Source of the DNA: Euglena gracilis
Lineage: Eukaryota; Euglenida; Euglenophyceae; Euglenales
Assembly (NCBI GenBank): GCA_039621445.1
Contig: CP154955.1
Span: forward strand, 41,052,426-41,116,425
DNA length: 64,000 bases
Direction of reading: 5' to 3'
Below the pieces are notes generated by a model. The model was not told where the DNA came from and did not search any database. It was given only the letters and a program-made list of their open reading frames with translations. Each line of letters opens with the position of its first letter. The stretch's first letter is position 1. Positions 29,587-41,000 of the stretch are shown piece by piece. A program made the position numbers and the translations under genes.

Positions 29587-29773
29587 GTTCCCGGCCCAAC
29601 TCCTATCAATGACGTCATCCACCCCCCCCCCACCCCCGGGTCCTTGAAAAAAACCCCTGCCCGAGGTCTTTTAAAAACCGGTGCCTGCCCCTCTGTATTT
29701 CCCGACTTGGCTGGAGCTAATTTTAGGGGGTCCCATGCTGGGTTTGATATAAGGAGGGCGTGCATGGTTTAGG

Positions 29774-30430
29774 CAGGGGGGGGGGAAATTATGCGGTCCG
29801 CATTATTCCGCATTTTTCCGCATTTCCGCATTATTCCGCATATTTTCCGCATTTTTTTTGTAAATTTTTCGCATTTTTCCGCATTTTCGCATTTGACCGC
29901 ATTTTTTCCGCATTTTTCCGCATTTTTCCGCATTTTTCCGCATAATTTCCGCATTATCCCGCATTTTCCGCATTTTTCCGCATAATTACTGCATTTTTTC
30001 GCATAATTTCCACATTTTTCCGCATAATTTCCGCATTTTTTTGTGAATTTTTTACGTTTCAGGTCGACTACAAGGTTCATTGTTTCCCCAATATGTTGGG
30101 GCACAAGTGCTCGTCTTTTCATCTCTCTGTTTTATACATAATTTGTGCTTTGTTTTTCCATTGCATTTTGGTGACTTCTGGCAAGCTTGGGCATCAGCGA
30201 TGGGAATCAAATAGCATCGGGACCCTGCATATTGTGAGGTAGAAATATATCTATCCTCTCCATGTGACCTGGGACTCCACAGAATTTCGGCATGTTTTCC
30301 GCATTTTCCGCATTTTTCCGCATATTTTCCGCATTTTTTTTCCGCATAATTTCCGCATTTTTCCGCATTTTTCCGCATAATTTCCGCATTTTTTTCCCCG
30401 CCTGCCAGACCGCATAATTCCCCCCCCCCT
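29774..30430. mobile_element. MITE with TTTTTCCGCAT interior, nested insertion
   Basis: A 657 bp element beginning CAGGGGGGGGGGAAATTATGCGGTC and ending GACCGCATAATTCCCCCCCCCCT. The flanking 8 bp duplication GGTTTAGG is perfect (29766-29773 and 30431-30438). Both flanks of the interior are TTTTTCCGCAT repeats around a unique core at about 30056-30292. It is inserted into another repeat, the CGATATAAGGAGGG family, which resumes after it. Confidence 0.9.
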
Positions 30431-31981
30431 GGTTTAGGTGGGGGGCCCCCCCCCCCCCCCCCTCCTGGCCGGCAGGGGGGGGGTCCGCCCCCCCCCCCCC
30501 CAACCTGCCAGGGGGGTCCGGACCGACCCTGGGGGGGGGGGGGGTGCCCGGGACCCCCCAAAAAGGGTCAATTTTTTCCTCCGGCGGCCGAAAATTTTTT
30601 GCATTTTTGGCCAATTTTTGCCCAAAAAGTGCCCAAAATGGCCCCAGGGGATAGCTGAATGATGCATCCCCCCTGGGGGGGGGATGCATCAGAATCCCCT
30701 CTGGCTCAAGCAAACCTGGGCGGAGGGGTCTGGATCCGTTCACCCCCTGGCACCCGGGGGGGGGGGGGGGGGCCCGGGCGGACCCACTTTTGGGGGGGGG
30801 GTCAATTTTGGGGGCTTTGAAAATTGGGTTGTTTTTTGGCACCTACCCCCCCCCCCGAGCAATTCACGCCCCCGGGCATTTGTCACCCCCCTTTGTGCCG
30901 GCCAAATTGTCACCCCGGGAAATTTTCACCCCCCTCCGTGTTGCCCAATTTGTCACGCGACAATTGCCCGGGGGGGGTAGTCGTTTGACCGACCCCTGGT
31001 CGGGGGGTCATAGGTTGGGGGGGCGGAATGACCAACCCCTACGTTCCCACAACCTAGGAACCCGGTTGGTGGACAGGGGGGGGGGGCAACCCAGTGAATG
31101 CTGGTGGGCTCCATCTCCGAGCTGTGAATGGGCCACACTGCCCTTACATGCCCCGTTGCGCCCCAACCCACTGGGTGTGACACACAGGGCTTGAAGCGCC
31201 CCACCCCACACCTGCGCCGTTCGTGCCAACCTTTTTGTGAGCCGAGGAGAGCTTGATGCAACGCTGTGGTTTGGTGGAATTAATAATTTGTAGAATAATA
31301 ATTTGACAATTTGATAGAATTTACATTGACAGACCCCATTTCAAGGGGGTACAGAGGGACCCAGGAGCCCAGGAAGAGGTCAGATTGTTCCCTCAGGCAC
31401 CGCCAGAAAATCTGGATTTTTTTGACAGCTTTTCTGCCAAGGATAAGTGTTTTAACGCACTTTTTGTCCAATTTCAGGAGGGACCAAAATGTTTTCCTGA
31501 TTCTTAACGTCGGGCCAAAATCAACTATTTTGCCATACCACTGTTCAAGTGGGAGGGAAATTTCCACCCGTCTTTTGTCCAAGACGGTCCCACCACCTCC
31601 ACCCACATGGCTTGATCACAAAACATGTGCTGGGGGACCCCAAATAACCGGAAGAAATGTCATTTCTTGAACTTTTATGTCGCTGTGGGTCGAAAAGGTT
31701 GGTTTTTTCTTCCCTTGGTTGATTATTTCTGTTTTGTACTTGCTGACCTGCCTGGAGACAGCTTCTGGGAAGGGTCTGGGCAATGGGATCAAAAAAAAAA
31801 AAGAAACCGCAAGCAGAATGGGTGTTTCGTGCAGGGCGGATGGGATTAAGGAGGAAAACAGGGATCCTCCAAATATGGAACTCCCCCGATTCTACATTCC
31901 GGCTGTTTTACAAGACCCTCATGGAAGTCTATATTTGGTTTGAAATTTCAATGGGAGGGATCCAAGGGAGACTGTAACTCA
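30431..31981. other. Repeats; no supportable gene
   Basis: Contains the remainder of the CGATATAAGGAGGG element (to about 30670), further C/G-run repeats and CACCCCCGGG tracts to about 31090. Frames at 31.7-31.96 kb are open in two phases with no domain, so I do not call a gene. Confidence 0.5.
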
Positions 31982-32381
31982 CAGAGGGGGAACACAAATG
32001 CGTTGTTTTTTGCAGGTTTTGCGTTTTTTCGATTTTGGCAAATTTTTTTTTCGTTTTTGTTTGTGTTTTTTTTCCCTGGTAATTTTTTGTATTTTGCTGT
32101 TAATTTGAATAATTTTGATTGTGAAAAATTCCTCGTCTTGACCCCCGACCCCCCCCCCCAAAGTTGACAAAATTTTTGTCAATTTTTAGGCAACAGAATG
32201 CTCATTTTTATGAGAAATGGAAAATTTTCTTTGGCGGAGCCGAATTTTTTTCCAAGTTTTCTCCAGCGGAAAAGTGCATACATCCCGGGGGAGCTCCAAA
32301 GATTTTACATGCAATTTGTGTTTTTTTTGTGTTTTTTGCGTCGCGTTATTTTGTTGCACCCCATGTTGCACCCCCCCCCCT
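31982..32381. mobile_element. MITE, family GGGGGAACACAAATGC, copy 1
   Basis: A 400 bp element beginning CAGAGGGGGAACACAAATGCG and ending GTTGCACCCCCCCCCCT. The flanking 8 bp duplication GTAACTCA is perfect (31974-31981 and 32382-32389). The interior has TGATTGTGAAAAATTCCTCG and GTGTCGCG-like blocks. Related copies: 59822-60189 and, diverged, about 27440-27840. Confidence 0.9.
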
Positions 32382-33059
32382 GTAACTCATCATGTTTCAC
32401 CAAAAGTTCTGTTGGGCCCATTTTTTGAACAATTTTTTGTGTTTTCCAGTTATTTTCCAGAATATAAGAAATTTGATTTTTATTTTCCAGTGAGTGGAGT
32501 TTGATATCTGCTGGAGGATATTTTTTCCAAAAAAAAGTGGCAGAAATCCCTTTTGAATAACAAAAAAATATTTTTTGGTTTTTTGAAGCACCTTTTATGC
32601 GTCCCCAGAAGGGGGGGTTCTATATTTGGTTTCCAGATCAAGAACCCCAAGGGGGTTTTTACATTTGGGATGGAGGTGTGCCAAAAAAATTGCATTTGCA
32701 TTGTTGTTTGCGTTTGCATCAGCATCTGCAGTTGCATTGCCTTTTTGTGTGCCTTCTTTCTTCTGATTGTGACAAACAGGATGCTTGTCCCTCCTCGGCC
32801 TGAATTTCCATATGAGTGCCGTATGCCGTACGTGTAATCATATGACTCCGCTGTCGATCTCGTTATATGTTCTGTGAATGACCCTTTGGAGGCCTATGTT
32901 TGATGCCCCTGAACCCCCTTTGCTTGTGTTACGATCGCTGCTTTTGCAGGTAAAGTGCTAAACCTATTTTAACCAATGGGAGGCCATTCATCTCCATGTC
33001 AACCTGGTCCCTGCCTAACTGACTGAGTTTGCCTAACTGAGGGTTTGGGGGCATGGATT

Positions 33060-33330
33060 CATTTAACACCTGTGTAACCGCACCCCGGGGGTGGGGTGGG
33101 GTGGGTGGGTTTTCGAGGGGGGGGGGGGGTTGGGGCCTCTGCCTCCCCGGGGGGGGGGGGGGAGACGGGGTGCGCCATTGGCCAGGTTTTGACCTGGACA
33201 AAGGGCAGGGCCAGGAAAATTTTTTTCAGCGTTTTCGGCTGATTTGGCTGGTTTTTGGTGGGTGGGTGGGTGGGTGGGTGGGTTTTCGGCAGTGAGCGGG
33301 TGGATTTGGCCCGGGAAAAATCCCCCCCCC
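33060..33330. repeat. Dispersed repeat with GGGTGGGTGGGTGGG tract
   Basis: Starts CACCTGTGTAACCGCACCCC and ends in a GGTG microsatellite with TTTTCGGC. Homologous to about 25488-25700 and about 50960-51150. No coding signal. Confidence 0.6.
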
Positions 33331-33384
33331 GGAAGTAAAATCTATCTTTGGGGGAGTCTGCTCCCCTCCCCCACCAAGCAGGTC

Positions 33385-33434
33385 TGAACCCTGAACCTAA
33401 CCTAATCCTAACCCTAATCCTAACCCTAACCTCC
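33385..33434. repeat. Interstitial telomere-like CCCTAA repeats
   Basis: A short run of CCTAA, CCTAATC and CCCTAA units reading TAACCCTAATCCTAACCCTAAC. The complementary GGGTTAGGGTTAGG occurs at about 37226-37240. Telomere-type repeats inside a gene-bearing region are interstitial. Confidence 0.7.
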
Positions 33435-35724
33435 CCAGAGATCTCCCCCAAAACCTTGGTTTCAAATATATTTTGCCCAGAAAGTACCAAAATCACGTGG
33501 AGAGTTTTGAAAGGCACTTTTTTCCAACCAGCGCTTGTGCCAAACCAAAAATTGGTTTTTTTGCAGATATTTCTTTGATCGGAGGTCCTTCATCGAAATG
33601 TGACAGATTCCTGTGCTCAGGGGGGGGGGGTGCCAAGTGAGCGGTGGTTTTGCAGAGGGGGGGGGGTCCAGACCCCCCCTCCTCCACCCTTCGGACCGGG
33701 GGGGGGGGTCCGGCACTCCCCAGACCCCCCCCAAATTTTTTCCGGCGCAAAACGCTGGAAAAGATGAACAATTTGTTGTCTGTTGTGACCGATTTTTCAA
33801 AAAAAAGTGTGTGAAAACATTTGTTGGAATCCCTCCAGAAGGCCAAAAAAAATGGTGTCAGATTTGTCCGGTTTTGGAGTTGCTTGGTGCAAACGCACCC
33901 AGCAACTCTCGACGGCCATCCATAATACGTATCGGGCTAGGTGGCTGCAAAAATGGCATCATCCGCGATTTTTGGGCCTTTTTCCGGGCCCAAAATTCTC
34001 CAGCGCTCTGAATCGGAAAATATTTTGCACGGGGGGGGGCTGGTCCGACCAACCCCCCCCCCTCCGGGGGTCCAGACCGCCTCCCCCCCTCCCCGCTCAT
34101 TTAATACCCTGGGGTGGGGGGGGAGGCAGTTGGGTCCCCGCCAGGGTTTTGAACATTCTTTTCTTTAGGTGGGGGGTCCTCCTTGCCCATACCCTCCCCC
34201 ACTGCCTAAGGGGGCAAGTGCAATGGTGTGCATTCATTTCAACTCAAAAATGTCGTGACTGGCTCATCAGCCATTTTTGTGTTATTGCCCACTGAGGATT
34301 TCACACGTTTTTTTGTTGGATTTTTCAGGGTCCCCCTGGTTGTTGACCACAGGGAGGGGGTGGCTGCCCCGCCTGGAAACAGTCTCCAGACGAGTATAGA
34401 ACAGAGATAAGAGACGGGGCAGGTGAGCAAGTGTGGAGGTGGGGGACAGTTTCCAGGGGATCAAAGCAAAAGTTGCGGTTTTTTTTTACCCATTCAAGGA
34501 GAGGTTGATCATATCCCCTGCACATTTACATATTTCAAACAAAGTTTATGGTAATTGGTAGGCATCATTGTCTTAACGGTTTGCCGTAAAACTTCTTTTC
34601 GCAAGGTACACACTCACATCCCGCCCAAGAGAAGCAGAGGTATCAACGGGTCAATGTCTACTAGGACAGGTAGTTTCATGATTCCGCTGTATTTTCATGG
34701 TGCAGCGCAAAAAAAATTGAGCACCGGAACGTTTTTTTATTTAACACACAACAGGAAGCTTTAGAAACACACATTTAATGCGTCATTTTTTTGCTCCCCC
34801 TTTGAACAACAGTTGAAAAATGGATTTGGTTTTGTTTCTTTTTGCATCGCACTTTTTTTTTTAATGGCGTTAGCTGCTCCTGCCAGGACCCCAAACCCCT
34901 TACAGCCAACAGCTTACTGGACACAGACTGACGTCAGCAGATGTGACTGATTGGGCCAAATTTGCGATGGTTTCTGAGCATTCATGAGGTGTAATGCAGA
35001 GTGAGCACCCCTGATCTCAGATTCCACACCAGCAGACAGCTCTCGATTCCCTTCCTTCCCCAGCCGGCGGTTTTGCCAATTTGCTGTTCACTCATTTTGG
35101 TTCAGGCTTCTTTCTGAGGAAGGTCAACTCACCAGGATTGGATATGAACCGGCTGTCCTTGCCCATGGGGGGGGTCCCCCACCCCCACCCCCACCCTCAC
35201 CGTGAATGGGGGGGGGGAGAAAAGGTCAAATTCTTTCTTCCGGCATTATGTGCCAAAATTTTTTGGCGATTTTGACCCAAAAAGTGCCCATAATCGCATT
35301 TTGGGTCGATTTTGTGAAGTCAGAATCTCTGGTCCGGCGTTGCGCCACGCTGAAAATATTTCGCTGAGCCACATATCGAAAAAATTGGCAGTCTCGGCCA
35401 AAAAAAACAGCAAAATATTTGGCAGGATTTCGTTCTTCCATGTTTTTTTTCCAATACTACTTATTTTTTGGCAGCCAATTCCCTGGGGGAATGAAAAATT
35501 CTCTCCCCCCATATGGGCAAGTGATGGCAGGCAACCCACATCTGGTCGGTCAACCCAATGAATTTCCCTTGAACATGGCCATTATCTGGCCCCGGGATTT
35601 TTGGGACCACAGGGAGTGCACAACCACAAGCACAACCACAAGCACAACCCACCCACAAACCCGACCCCACCTAAAAAGTGGCATGGCTAAATGGAACTTT
35701 TCGGGTATTTCCTCTGATTTTGAT

Positions 35725-36152
35725 CAGGGGGGGGGGGATATGCAACTTGCATAATTTGCATTTTTTTGCATAATCAGGTTTTCCCGAAATTTGCATTTTT
35801 TGCATTTTTTTTGCATTTTTTTGCATAAAATATTTTGCCCTGGAAATTTTTTTGTAGTTGGTTGCCATATGTTTGGATTTTTTTTGCATTTTTTGCATTT
35901 TTTTTATATAAAATATTTTGCCCCAGAAAAAAATTTTGTAGTTGGTTGTCATATGTTTGGATTTTTTGCATTTTTTTTGCATTTTTTGCATAAAATATTT
36001 TGCCCTGGAAAGTTTTTTGATTTTGGGCAGCAGAGCTCTGTTATATTCCAGCTTTTTCTCAGGTTTTCATGCAAGTTGCGAATTTTTTTGCATTTTTTTG
36101 CATTTTTTGACTTGCATAATTTGAAGGGCCAAGTTGCACCCCCCCCCCCCTG
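35725..36152. mobile_element. MITE, family TGCAACTTGCATAATTTGC, copy 2
   Basis: Begins CAGGGGGGGGGGATATGCAACTTGC and ends GTTGCACCCCCCCCCCCCTG. The flanks share TTTTGAT on both sides (7 of 8 bp). The interior consists of TTTTTTTGCAT and AAAATATTTTGCCCTGG blocks, as in the other two copies. Confidence 0.85.
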
Positions 36153-36480
36153 TTTTGATGATGTTCATCCAAAATAGTGTTCATCATTTTCACTTTTGAA
36201 AGTGTGCCATTTTTTTCCAAACTTTTTTTGTCCAAAACCCTGCTAAATAGTTCCATGCTGTTTTGGCCCAGACCGCCGTATTTTTCCATCTTCAATTTCG
36301 TTTTTGGTCCCCCCCCCGAAAGGGGGTTGGTACCATGGGCCGCCTCCTGCCACCGTGTCATTGACCCCATCAACGGCGCATTTCTGGGACATTACCTGGT
36401 CTTTTTTTCATTGGAGTATTTTTGATTTTGGCACATTGTGTCATTCGCACGTCCTGTGTCAGTGACACGTTTGTGGAAAA

Positions 36481-36790
36481 ATGTTGTGGGGGGGGTCAGT
36501 CACCCAAACTGACAATTCTGCGGCCCGTTTGGCGCTTTCTTGGCATTTTGTGTTCGGCTCACCGCGGTTTCTGAAGAAGCCTGAGACCACTCCATCCCAA
36601 TCGCTCCCCACCATTGGGCTGGGACCACCACCCATTATGGTATGGGCGACATCACCACCTGCACCGGGCGCAAACGGCATGTGTACCCTTGGCTCTCCGA
36701 CAAACATCTTGGCTCTCCGACACATGTGGCTCCCTCCCTTTCAAGGCAATTACCTCCCGGGCGCTTGCCCCCCTCCTGCTTTCGTGCAAA
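36481..36790 (+). CDS. Weak candidate exon
   Basis: An open frame with NSAARLALSWHFVFG and SLPTIGLGPPPIMVW, overlapping a repeat (GGGCGCTTGCCCCCCTCCTGC...) at its 3' end that recurs at about 40200 and 52740. Protein-like in part, no domain. Confidence 0.2.
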
Positions 36791-37131
36791 CTTAGCCCCC
36801 CAAAAGGCCTTTGTCGGCCTTTTGCACATGGCCGCCAAAAATCTTAAATTGGCCCCCAAGGTTGGCCCCCGGCTTTGCCTTCCATCATGGACCGGGCCAA
36901 GCGCCCGGGGGGGGGGTAACTTGGAGATGCGTCGAAGTTGGGGTTGACATTTCCCAGGATGATGCCCCCCCCCTGTGTTAGCAGAGGGGCACATGCAAGT
37001 TGCTTGAATTTGAATTTTTTTTGCTCAATCCAAAATTATCTTGACAATTTGCGCTTTTGTCAGTTTGCATTTATTTGCATATGATGAGAAATTTGCGAGA
37101 AGTTGTGTTTTTTTGCTTACCTCTGTATGTG

Positions 37132-37427
37132 TATGGCAGGTCCCAACTGTATGCCCCCCCCCCCCGGGGCCATAGAGTTGGATCACTGGGGTTGGGAAAA
37201 ATTGTTGGATATTTGATGGAATAGGGTTAGGGTTAGGGGTTCGGCCTATTTTCAGGCCTGAGTTATAGATTAGTGTTAGGCGTACAAGTAGGCCTAAAGT
37301 TAGGCCGAACTCCTGAGTTTAACCCTACTCCATCAATAATGCAAAAAAGTATTTTGGTATTTTGGACCCCCGTGATCCAACGATATGCCCCCCCCCCCCG
37401 AGGGGTATATAGTTAGGACCTGCCATA
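37132..37427. repeat. Inverted-repeat element, ends TATGGCAGGTCC
   Basis: Arms of about 55 bp at each end are complementary: ATGGCAGGTCCCAACTGTATG on the left and a diverged complement ending GGACCTGCCAT on the right, with a second pair TTGGATCAC / GTGATCCAA. The centre carries telomere-like GGGTTAGGG. It is followed by a TA microsatellite at about 37442-37466. Confidence 0.65.
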
Positions 37428-37442
37428 TCTATGTTTGTGTGC

Positions 37443-37474
<32 letters not shown>

Positions 37475-37945
37475 ATGTATATACATATACATACACCCAT
37501 ACATACATACAGAGGAGTTTTGGGAGTGCCCAAAAAAAGTCCACCAAAACCCCTGACTATTGATCTAGAAAAGGCCACGTTTAAACGATTTCCATATACG
37601 TGCTGATAAATGTGCACCACGTGGTTGTTCAAAACAGGACAATCCGGAGCACCCAAATGGCAAAGCAAGGGTATTCATTCATACATGCCGCTTCGTTGGC
37701 TGAGTTGCAGTTTCAAGTTCCCGAACGCTGCAACGAGTGCTCCGATATTCTCTGTGGACACCTCCTTCCTTCTCCCAACAGCTGCTCCCTGCCATTTCTG
37801 TATGTAACGTTTCGCACCTCACTCCGTTCGCACACAACACATTCTGAGACCTGAAGGCTTGTCTTCCAATGTCTTTGAAGCAAGGAGGCATAATTTCAGT
37901 GAGTTTATTTTATGCATAATAAGTTTAAGTTCATTGTCCGCAGAG

Positions 37946-38086
37946 AAAGAATTCATGTGCCGTGCACGATGCAGAAAGGATCTGTTCTGTCACCGTGTGC
38001 TGCTGCAGCTTTCTTTCCGTGCGCCGCAGATGCCGCAGCGGCACTGCACTATTTCTTCAATCCCACCTCTGATCTTACTCCTCTAC
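37946..38086 (+). CDS. MORN gene, exon upstream of the repeats
   Basis: Encodes MQKGSVLSPCAAAAFF and later AAAALHYFFNPTSDLTP. It ends at CTAC|GTTGAT in phase 1, the phase needed by the first MORN exon. The acceptor CCGCAGAG is proposed from phase; a GTGAGT donor lies 47 nt upstream (37899), suggesting an earlier exon that ends ARRHNF. Confidence 0.6.
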
Positions 38087-41000
38087 GTTGATCAAAAGGG
38101 TTTCTCAGAAGAAAAGACTACTCCCCATCTGGGGCCAGGCTTCTTTTCATTTGGAAGACCCCCAGGGAGGGAGGGAGGGAGGTCCTGGGCAGACAATCAT
38201 TTTGTCGCTGGCCACCCCCGGGAGTGGGTGACTGGTTTTTTTCCCAGAATGAGTCACTGGTTTCGGCACAGAAGGGAGCTGCAAAAAAGACCATTCAAGT
38301 GACCCAGCGCCGAAGGCGCAGGAAATTCTTTGCTTTCCCCCCCACTTTTGTGGCTTTTTTCCCCCCACGTTTGTGGTCGGTTTCATTTGGATTCCAGAGT
38401 GGCTGACCCCCCTGGGGGGGTAGTGACTGACTGGTTTTCCAAAATAAAAAAGTGACTCACCGATTTTTTGGAAGATGCATTTTTTGCTGTGGTTTTCGCC
38501 AATCTTGAAGAAAAGTGTGCGAAAGCACTATTTTTGGTTTTTTTTTAACCCGCAAAAGTTTTTGTACGGGGGAGGGGGTCAGGCCCCCCCTTCTTTTTGC
38601 TCACTCATTACCCTGGGCAGGGTATTAAGTGAGCGTTGGTTTTGTGCAGCGGGAGGGGAGGGGGGGTCCAACCCCCCCCCCCCCAGGGGGGAGGAGGGCC
38701 CAGACCACCACTCTCCCCCAGGGTCGAGGGGTCCGGGGACCCCGAATGGGAAAAAAAATTCCTTTCACGTCGCTTTGCGCCGGCAGACATATTTTTATCA
38801 TCTGTTTTTGTCAATTTGGAGAAAAAATCACCTGAAAACGCAATCTCAGGCTCTTCTTGAAGCTCCTCAAAAAACCCCCCTTTCCAGCGCTTTGCGCCAG
38901 TTTTTTTTTTACCCAGAGGGGGGGAGCACCCCCCTCCCCCCTCCTCCCCTCTCATTTAATACCCTGACCCTGGGGGAGGCTCCTCCAGGTAACCACAGAG
39001 GCGGCATTCCACTTCTGTTGTAGACCCACGGCCGACCAAGCAAACCGGTAGCTAACCCAAGGGTCGATAAAAGGAGGGTGAATGGGTTAGGGGGGTTTAC
39101 CCCCTCTGGACCGGGGGGGGGGGGGGCTCCGTACCACCCCCCTCCATCTGCCGCGGGGGTTGGACCGCCCTGGGAGGAACCCAGGACCTCCCCCCAAAAG
39201 TTCACCTGCCGAAAGTCAGAAGACCCCCCCGGGGGAGGGGGGTGGGTGGGTGGGTCTGGGCCGGACCCCCCCCCTGGGGGGGGGGGGTCCCGCGCCGGAG
39301 GCATACCTTTTCGGCACGAAGCGCCGAGAATTTTTGAAAACTGCCTTTAACGGGGCCAATTTTGGGGGGGTCCTGCGCCACCCTGGGTGGGTGGGGGACC
39401 CCCCTCCCCCCCGGGAGTCTTAAGAAGAAGCCTGGGTTACGTGGATGGTTGTTGTTTTTTTGCCTTCCCCTGTGCTTGGGCGCGCAAAACTTTGGGGCAG
39501 TGCAAAGTGGGCACTGCCTGCCACCCCTTCGCTCCCAACAACGTTAATTGCATTGCCACTCCCCTGCTCCATCCCAGGTTTTTTCTTGCCCCGCCTCGTG
39601 TTTCCTTCCCGGGCGGTTAATGCCCCCGAAGAAGGAGACCCTGCACTATGTGGGGGGCGTGAGCAGGCGATTGCTTGAAGTGTCCTGCATTATCCCAGGG
39701 GGGAGGGCTGCCTGCAGAGAACATTTATGCCCTAACCATTTGGGTGGTGATCCCCCCAATTACGAATGCAAATTTGGATTCCCCGAATTTTGCCCCCGAA
39801 AATACTTGCAATCTTGACCCCCCCCATCTTTTGCCCGTCTTTTGCCCATTGCCCAAATGTGCACATGTGCCCGAATTTCATCATACATTCAGCGGTTTAA
39901 TGTTGTCAAGTTGGCCCTCGAATTCGCCCTGGCTTTACATTCAATCCTGTCCTGGGCCAAGTTCTTGGGGAGCTTACTGTCTGTGTGTTTTTGTGTACAA
40001 AATTTCATATCTTATTGCAACTTTTTTTTTGTGGGGCACCCTGTCTCAGTTTGTGAAACCAAGCGTGGGGGGAAGCACATGCCCCACCCAGCTGGATTTC
40101 ATTGATGCAAATCTGACCTAAAATGTAGGCCGCCGTTTGATATTAGCCTCAGCCAAGTTGGGGGGGGGGCGGTCACACACTCATTTCAGAGGCCTCCCAG
40201 GCGCTTGGCCCCCCTCCTCCTGACATGCAAATTTGGCCCCCAAAGTTTTGCCTTCGGCCTCTTGGTCACGGTCGCCAAAATTCTGCCCCCTCACCTTTCC
40301 CTCAATCATGGTTTGGCTCTTCAAACCAGTCACTTTCAAGCACTTGAAAATCACGAAAAAAAAAGATGCACAGTTGAAAACAGTTGAAAAGTCCAAAATT
40401 TGAATGGCGTAAAACAGGAAAGTTCAGGGTGCTTGGGGGGCAAGGTCACAAGCGCAGGCCTGGGCCCATACGTCGGCGACGCGGTCAACGGCGTGCCGGA
40501 GGGCACCGGGACGTACACGTACGACAACGGCGACGTCTGCTGGGGCGAGGGCGGGGGCCTGTTCTTTTTGAAAGCCAGTGCCGCAGGTCGGCTCGGGTGA
40601 CCCTGTGGTTCAGGGCTGCAATGATGCAACAACTTGGAAACAGCGCAGGTGCTTTTGTGTTTGGGCACTCTGTCGCATTTCCCCTGGCCAATGCCAACCC
40701 GGCCCAAGCAAGCAAGCCCTTCTCCGAACAGGTGCCCGGCGGAATTCCACAACGGGATGATGCAGGGCCGAGGCACGTTCAAGTACGCCAACGGGGACGT
40801 CTACGAGGGGGAGTTCAAGGACGACAAGCAGGCTGAATTCGACGAAACCGACCGCACCAGTGCCTGCCTCGCAGGCACTCCAAAGCACCCAGCTCCGGCC
40901 CCTCCAGGAGGGAGGGTGGCACCTGCCTGCCCGGGAATTTTAGGGCACCCTGGGACTCCCCTCCCCCAAGGGTATGGTCAATTTCAGCCTGTCGGCAAGC

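Noticed and set aside
31677-31977. Two overlapping + strand frames before the MITE at 31982
   Set aside because: Both are partly protein-like, neither has a domain or clear splice sites, and they contradict each other.
38132-39433. Pairing CAGGCTTCTTTTCATTTGG at 38132 with AAGAAGCCTG at 39433 as one MITE
   Set aside because: The flanking 8-mers (TCTGGGGC and GGTTACGT) do not match and another complete MITE lies between.
40826-40996. Reading MORN intron 2 as a GC-AG intron (CAG|GCTGAA ... TTTCAG|CCTGTC)
   Set aside because: It leaves three extra residues and breaks the 23-residue MORN period; the nonconventional borders fit exactly.
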